12,542 nucleotides of DNA, from assembly GCA_003573635.1 (NCBI GenBank), contig QUTJ01031536.1:1-12542 (forward strand), in the 5' to 3' direction. The notes below the pieces were generated by a model. That model saw nothing but the letters and a program-made list of their open reading frames with translations. It ran no database searches and was not told where the DNA came from. Both the position numbers and the translations under genes were made by a program. This document shows, one piece after another, positions 7,387-12,542 of this stretch (within the stretch, counting starts at the first letter, position 1; each line of letters starts with the position of its first letter). Source of the DNA: Goniomonas avonlea (lineage: Eukaryota; Cryptophyceae; Goniomonadida; Goniomonadaceae).

Positions 7387-8358
7387 ATGGAGGCTGTGAG
7401 TTGTCCAGTCTGTTTGGGTTCCTACAATAGCACTGAACGCCACGCGTACACCTCTCGCTGCTCTCACACTTTTTGTGAACCCTGCCTCCGCAAACTGCTT
7501 CCTCTCGTTGCCTGCCCGCTGTGCAGAGCCCCGCTCCGACAAGAATCATGCAACCGCACTCGTGTTCTCGAGACTGCAGCGGAGCAATTTGTTGCAATGC
7601 AACAAAATACACAGCCTGCAGAGAAGGCAGAGCAGGAATCAGGGGAATCAGTTCGGGAAAAGGACCTTGGCAAGGTTGCTTACGCCAATGGAGACTTCAC
7701 CGCGGCTGTCAAGCATTTCTCGAACGCCATTCAACTCAATTTCACATGCAGTACTTTGTACAGCAATCGAAGTGCCGCGTTTTTGCAGCTGCACAAGCCC
7801 CGGGAATCCTTAGCTGATGCCATCAAGTGTACCCAGCTCGCTCCGCACTGGGCAAAAGGATACTCTCGTCAAGCAGCGGCTCTGCTGGAACTGAGGGATT
7901 ATCAAACTGCCCTGAACGTAATAGCTCAAGGTCTGAGACTTGAACCAAAAAATCCTGCGCTTTTGGCAATGGAAGAGGCTGCACAGCAGATGCAACCGCC
8001 AACGCAGCACTCCGAGCTGAAGGCTGGCGCACAGACTGTTCAAGTGGTGCTTCAGGAAGTGCCCGATCAGCAGTATTTGTTTCAAGAGCAGTCACCACAG
8101 TTGTATTCCGAGTTTGTTGTTCACCACCAGCCCCAATATGTGGTGACCCAGGAGGTCCAGCAGCATGCCTATCCAGAGGCGCAACAATACGCATACCACG
8201 AGCTAGCACCCCAAACGGTGGAGTTGGTTCCAGGTCCAGATGGTTGCGTTTCGGTCCATCCGCAGGAATCCTACTACACCCCGATTTTGTGGGATCAGTT
8301 TGGGCAACAGCCGTCAGGACAGGCTTTCAGCGCCACGTCCTTTGTCACAGTAACGTGA
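7387..8358 (+). CDS. N-terminal RING finger plus TPR co-chaperone-like protein
   Basis: A single exon of 323 residues. A C3HC4 RING opens the protein: C6, C9, C25, H27, C30, C33, C43, C46. A three-repeat TPR domain at about 88-195 resembles the Hop/CHIP carboxylate clamp that binds Hsp70 and Hsp90 C-terminal tails. Clamp positions are K92, K96 (usually Asn), N127, K157 and R161. The tail (about 200-323) is rich in Gln, Tyr, Val and Pro and probably disordered. RING plus TPR suggests ubiquitination of chaperone-bound clients, the job CHIP does with a U-box in the opposite order; this is inference. The ATG at 7270 would add 39 residues in frame, but the start at 7387 lies right before the RING and fits the TATA position. 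It is the only clearly intronless gene in the window. A polyadenylation signal lies about 100 nt downstream. Confidence 0.85.
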   Translation: MEAVSCPVCLGSYNSTERHAYTSRCSHTFCEPCLRKLLPLVACPLCRAPLRQESCNRTRVLETAAEQFVAMQQNTQPAEKAEQESGESVREKDLGKVAYANGDFTAAVKHFSNAIQLNFTCSTLYSNRSAAFLQLHKPRESLADAIKCTQLAPHWAKGYSRQAAALLELRDYQTALNVIAQGLRLEPKNPALLAMEEAAQQMQPPTQHSELKAGAQTVQVVLQEVPDQQYLFQEQSPQLYSEFVVHHQPQYVVTQEVQQHAYPEAQQYAYHELAPQTVELVPGPDGCVSVHPQESYYTPILWDQFGQQPSGQAFSATSFVTVT

Positions 8359-8706
8359 CGACGACTTTGTTCTCGTTTCGTGTCCCACAGATCCAGACCG
8401 GTGACTCAAAAACCCCAAGTTCTTCCCAGTTTTGTTCAGCCAGCCAGGTTTTTCCAATAATAATAAAACGGAAGTGGTTGCAGTCTCTGTGAATGTAGTT
8501 GCAGCGTTGTGTGTATGCAGAGTATGTGCTGGCAGAGTGCAAGTGCAGACTATTTTCCTGATGACCTTTTTTTGAGATTGGCACAATTGGACCAAAAACA
8601 CTCGCCGTTTCCTGGGACCTCGAAAATACATTAATCTCTTCACTTGAGTGTGCTTGCAGCGTATTGCAGGCCGCGTTCGCGCTGCGGCCACTGGCAAGCG
8701 CTCCGC
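8359..8706. other. Convergent intergenic region
   Basis: This 348-nt gap lies between the stop codons of two convergent genes. It holds the plus-strand polyadenylation signal at 8462-8467. I see no clear AATAAA on the minus strand for the hydrolase gene, and no further gene. Confidence 0.7.
8462..8467 (+). promoter_or_regulatory. Polyadenylation signal AATAAA
   Basis: AATAAA sits at the end of an AATAATAATAAAA run, 104 nt after the stop codon of the RING-TPR gene, with T- and TG-rich sequence following. It is the likely 3' processing signal. Confidence 0.65.
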
Positions 8707-10332
8707 TCACAGCTTACTCGCAGCCTGTTGCTGTTGGAAAGCCGCCGCAGCAATTAGGCCTTGCGCATTGAGTTCAATGTCCAGCTGCAACAGGAATTAT
8801 GCTTGCCTCCCGAACTACCGATCGCAACAGCACAAGAGACAGAGAGACAGAGCAGAGAGACAAGAGAAGAGAGACAAGCACACCCAGACAGCGACGCTCC
8901 ACTCTGGGGAAAACGCATGATTTGGCAAGCTCGCACCTTGCACACACCCTCACAGAGAGCGGCTCCGTCGAGACCTCGGGCGTCCAGCTCGCTCTTGAAC
9001 CACGCCGTCACCTGAGATGAGAGGGGGGACGGGGTGATCACCAGCGAGATCACATGGGACAAAGTGTTCATGGAATCGACTCGGCAACACAGACAGGCGA
9101 CTCACCTGGGCTTCACACCACGCCATGAGGTCAGGTCCTTGCTTCTCGCCTCGCTGCATCCGCTGTTTGACGTCCTTCATGATTTCTTCATGCCGTACGA
9201 TTCCTCGCGCCATCTATGACAGCGTGTCAGGCACATTGCACCCGTTGTCATTCTCTATGTCTACCTGGTCAACTCCATCTTGTAGTGGCAGCGGCCAGCG
9301 ACCAAAGTGAGTTAAGAAGAAGTCCGTGGCACCCGTGGTCTTGAGTTTCTCGAGGGTCGAGAGAGCCTCCTGAACAGGTGGCGTTGGCATCAATGACTCA
9401 GTACAAGAAGTGCGAGGTAGATACCGCTGGTTCGAAGTCCACAGGGCTCGTTGATGGGAACAGGAAGCAGTGCTCGCCACTCTGGCGTGCCGGCCTTGTT
9501 CGTGTGTCGTTGAAGATGTCAAAGTACGAAACCCCCTGATTCGCTCAATCAGCTCGAAAAAAGGTAAATCGATCCTCTTACAAATGCGTCGCCTGTAAAA
9601 ACTGCGTTGGCTCCAAGGTCATGAACAACCATATGATGCTTGGCATGCCCTCGCGTATGGATGAACTTGAAACGCCGACCGTTGTCACCAAACGGAATCT
9701 CCTCCCCATCCTCCATCGCCCTTACCCTCTCTGAAGAAAAACAGTGGGTGTACTCTCACAAACAACCACGAGAGATTCAAACCTCTCGGAACAGGCACGA
9801 TTTCTCCGTAGAGCTCCTTGTAGCGTTCCTCTCCGTACACGCCCTTCACCCCCTGCAATAATCATCAACAACAAAAATCGGTGTTTACCAAAGAGAGCGT
9901 TTTGTGGAAACAGCAAATTCACCTTGATTAATCGAGAAGGGTCGATCATGTGTGGAGCAGCTCGGGGATGGGCAATGATTGTTGCGTTCTTGCAGGCTTG
10001 TGCCAGCTGACCAGTGCCTGAAGCTTGTCAACCACCAATAATAGGTATTAAAACGCACCACCGGCATGATCTAGATGTGCATGAGTTATGATAATGTACT
10101 GGACATCATCGGGCTTCAATTCTGGGTGCTTGTCTAATTCCGCGAGCAGTGAAGGAACCGCATAGCTCGTATTGTTTTCCACGAACGCAGCATGATTGCC
10201 TTCCCGGACTAAAAACGCCGCAGTATGGCGCAAGGTTCCGTAGTTACAGTCAATAGTGCTGATAGAAGACAACGAGCGCGCCATCCTTGCTGCCGTCGGG
10301 ATGCGGCGAACAAATCTCAGGCTGCCCAGCAT
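8707..10332 (-). CDS. Metallo-beta-lactamase-fold hydrolase, glyoxalase II-like
   Basis: Nine exons: 10332-10059, 10017-9923, 9852-9783, 9730-9582, 9535-9425, 9369-9265, 9213-9106, 9011-8937, 8784-8707. All junction phases agree, giving 354 residues. The metal ligands are all present: H84, H86, D88 and H89 (THAHLDH), H175 (HTRGH), D194 (TGDAF) and H254 (LTHFG). The segment after the first motif (HPRAAPHMIDPSRLIKG, then VYGEERY) is typical of an MBL-fold hydrolase family common in bacteria. A helical C terminus of about 95 residues ends with LDIELNAQGL. The reaction is likely hydrolysis of a thioester, ester or lactone at a two-metal site; the substrate is unknown. The first 22 residues carry five Arg and no acidic residue, which suggests mitochondrial import; M17 is an alternative start without most of that presequence. 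Donors at 10058 (GTGCGT) and 9782 (GTTTGA) were chosen to keep the family frame. Confidence 0.9.
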
Positions 10333-10486
10333 TAAGCCGCTAACTACTAGCTACTGTCTTTGCTAATAGTTTGGTATTTGAAAGTACTGTCTTCGCAAGA
10401 GTTGTTACTGGACTGGAAGGTGAGCGTGGTGACGCTCTTCATTCAGTCGAACCCTCCAGAGTGCGGAAAGTCGCATTAAAAGTTCG
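10333..10486. promoter_or_regulatory. Compact divergent promoter with a repeated 12-mer and a hairpin site
   Basis: Only 154 nt separate the start codons of the hydrolase (minus) and the BAG6-like gene (plus). TACTGTCTTTGC at 10352-10363 recurs as TACTGTCTTCGC at 10385-10396, 33 nt apart. GAGCGT-GGTG-ACGCTC at 10422-10437 is a perfect 6-bp inverted repeat with a 4-nt loop. No TATA box is evident. A regulatory role is inferred from position and repetition. Confidence 0.45.
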
Positions 10487-12542
10487 ATGGCCTCGGATGA
10501 CCTCATCACAGTGAACGTCAAGACGCCAGATGGCACAAGTTTTTCAATAAGAGCAAGCCCGAATGTGCGCACATTTTATGGAACATCCCTTTTTCTGTTT
10601 TGCGTAACTCCACCGCTCAGGTCTCGGTCGCTGAGTTCAAGAAGTTGTTGAGTGAGCCGTCTGGTGTCGCACCAGAACGAATGCGATTGGTGTTTACCGG
10701 GAGAGTACTTCAGGATCAGAATACGCTTGTGAGCTGTGGTGAGTGTGTTCAGGCTGTCTTCGCTTGCTGAGACGAAACAGGGGTCCGGGACCAGCACACC
10801 ATGCATCTCGTGTTGCGCCGAGCAGACGGACCCGCCCCGGCAAACCAACCGCCTCCTGGTTCGTGGATTGTCATACTCTCAAGTTGTATTAACACATCAC
10901 ACGCAGCAGCTCAACCGCAGCCAGGTGCTCCGGCAATGCATATCGGAGGTCTCCAGGACATAGGCCTCCAACTCATGGGCAATGTGTTTCAAACCTTTGA
11001 GAGAACGTGGACTTTTCCTCCACAGCAGGGTTTGGGTGGAGCACAGCAGGTCAGCACCCTTTTGTTTACCCATGACGAATTGACCGTTGGTGCAGCCTGG
11101 GCAATTCGCCCAGGGAGCGGCGCAAGGTCCACCGCCAAGATGGCTTCAGGTATTTTCGTTCCTTCGTCCTTCGTTCTATGCTTACTTACCAATCGCAGGA
11201 CCGAGTTGCCTTCGCGGAACACACACTTGAGCAGCTGCAAGGACACTTGGCAACGATGGAGCGTGGCACTGCTCCTCCAACTGATGATCAGGCTCCCGCT
11301 GACCCCCCTGCCCGTGACGTGGAGATGCCAGATGGTGCTCCTGCGCCGACAGGTGTCATACCGGTGCTACAGGAGATGAACTGACACCTGAGCACAGACA
11401 ATACGCCCTCCGGACCTGTTGAAGGGGGCGCACCCGCGGCCGCAGCGCCCGCACCAGTACCTCCTGTCATCGAGCTCGGGCGGACTCTTGAGACCACTGC
11501 GCAGTGCATGCAAACACTGAGCCCACATCTTCTGCGTGTGGCCCAGCTTTTGCAGCAGGTGGGTGTCATTATTTTACTTTGCGGGAGGTGGCGCGAGTTC
11601 TGAGAACTAAATTGGTTTGATCTAGAAATGACACGCCTCGTCAGGATCCGGAGATGACAGACGAGGCAGAAAGGCAAAACACACAGAGATTGGCGCAGCA
11701 AGTGGCGGAGGGTCTTCAGCACCTCATGCTTGTGTGCAGGTACGTTTCTTTGTTCATTTCTGGCTCGTTTTGCTGCCTCTGCCTCCTCTCTCTCTTCCTC
11801 ACTGCTGTTTTCAGGGAGCTCGCTCCGTCTGTTGGGAGTATTCAGATGGGCCCAGCTGGACAGGTGTGTCACATTATCCGAGCTCGCCTCGCTCTATGTA
11901 AAATAGCTCGACCTGTCGTTACTCTGTTTCGCGGAGGAAGCAGTGGCGAGTGCCTGTTTTGTACTCCCGCTATCCTAGGGATCAATGCTTCGGTTTGTGC
12001 TTGTGAGCAGCAGATTCTCCTCTGTCGGTTTCTTGATTCACAAGGATGAAAATGAAGCATCCGGAAAGGGAGGAGGGAGTCGAGGAACCAGTTGCCCGCG
12101 TGTGGGGGTCGTTGAGGCCTCATCCACTAAGGCATTGGCAGGCAAATTTCATTACCGGACCACCGCATGCTCCTCTGCACCAGCCTGGCACTGTGATTCG
12201 AATCCAGGTGTGGTTTAATTTGGTTTTCCTGTGCGCTGTTGCTGTGCGGTTGGTTTTCGTGTTGTTGGTGTTGGTGGGGCTTGGGTCTCTCCTCCCTCGT
12301 CCCCTTGCCCCCCAACCCCCCACACTGCCCCAGCGAACATCGCCCCCGCATGTCCCTCTTGTGACTCCTCGATCCTCAGGGCGTCTTGCGTCTTGTGCCA
12401 TTCCAACGCCCTCTGCAACCGCTGATGATTTGTCCTTTCTTTGGCATGTGTCGACCGCTTTCATACTTGACAGCAGACGGAGGTGTTCCCGGACCAGCCG
12501 GCTGGCAACGGCGCAGGGCAGCCAGGCGCAGGGCAGCCAGGC
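10487..12542 (+). CDS. BAG6/Scythe-like protein with N-terminal ubiquitin-like domain, 3' end beyond the window
   Basis: Exons: 10487-10564, 10621-10738, 10781-10858, 10907-11049, 11096-11149, 11199-11352, 11398-11558, 11645-11739, 11815-11863, then probably 12142-12207 and 12474 onward. Phases agree, giving about 355 residues in view. Residues 6-79 form a ubiquitin-like domain (ITVNVKTPDG, VSVAEFKKLL, RMRLVFTGRVLQD, then HTMHLVLR). A Pro/Ala/Gln-rich region follows, then an amphipathic segment (LETTAQCMQTLSPHLLRVAQ) resembling the central helical region of BAG6. BAG6 proteins hold exposed hydrophobic segments and route tail-anchored or mislocalised proteins to insertion or the proteasome. 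The domain order fits, but BAG6 identity rests on weak similarity; another Ubl shuttle such as a ubiquilin is possible, as its STI1 and UBA domains would lie past the edge. The intron at 10739 is taken as 42 nt, which restores the domain better than a 33-nt cut. The acceptors at 12141 and 12473 are uncertain. Confidence 0.68.
12511..12542 (+). repeat. 15-nt tandem repeat coding G-A-G-Q-P
   Basis: GCGCAGGGCAGCCAG occurs twice in tandem and a third copy starts as the window ends. In the frame of the proposed last exon of the BAG6-like gene it encodes repeated Gly-Ala-Gly-Gln-Pro. Confidence 0.8.

Noticed and set aside
10739-10771. 33-nt intron in the BAG6-like gene
   Set aside because: A 42-nt version ending in CAG is in the size range of the other introns and restores the usual G-V-x-D-x-H-T-x-H-L-V-L-R ending of the Ubl domain.
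12334-12473. Exon starting at 12334 in the BAG6-like gene
   Set aside because: The frame is open but compositionally unconvincing. Joining 12207 to 12474 is in phase and leads into the Gly-Gln-Pro repeat. It cannot be excluded without transcripts.

Overview
This is nuclear DNA from a eukaryote, probably a compact-genome protist or alga. It holds no bacterial-style operons. Four of the five full-size genes become continuous reading frames only after GT-AG introns are removed. About 27 introns can be placed; most are 41-60 nt and a few run to 831 nt. The lineage cannot be named from the sequence alone.

Layout, left to right. Positions 1-135 may hold the last exon of a plus-strand gene cut by the window edge. 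Positions 136-1361 are gene-free and rich in short tandem repeats. A minus-strand gene (4599 to 1362, nine exons) encodes a double-RWD protein ending in a complete RING-H2 finger, a probable E3 ubiquitin ligase. Its RING is split across an 831-nt intron filled with minisatellites and a TG tract. A GA-rich repeat lies upstream of it. A second minus-strand gene (7120 to 5269) encodes a clathrin light chain core that, in the best splice model, runs into a roughly 400-residue acidic disordered tail. Divergent from it is a single-exon plus-strand gene (7387-8358) for a RING finger plus TPR protein. Convergent to that is a nine-exon minus-strand gene (10332 to 8707) for a metallo-beta-lactamase-fold hydrolase. 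Divergent again is a plus-strand gene (10487 to beyond 12542) for a BAG6/Scythe-like protein with an N-terminal ubiquitin-like domain.

Three of the five genes (RWD-RING, RING-TPR, BAG6-like) belong to families that act in ubiquitination and protein quality control. Their proximity may be chance; there is no direct evidence of a shared pathway. The light chain belongs to vesicle coats, and the hydrolase to small-molecule metabolism, possibly mitochondrial.

Exon borders were inferred by eye from reading-frame continuity, GT-AG sites and family motifs. No alignment or transcript was available. The 5' end of the light chain gene, the fourth intron of the RWD-RING gene and the last two exons of the BAG6-like gene are the least certain.
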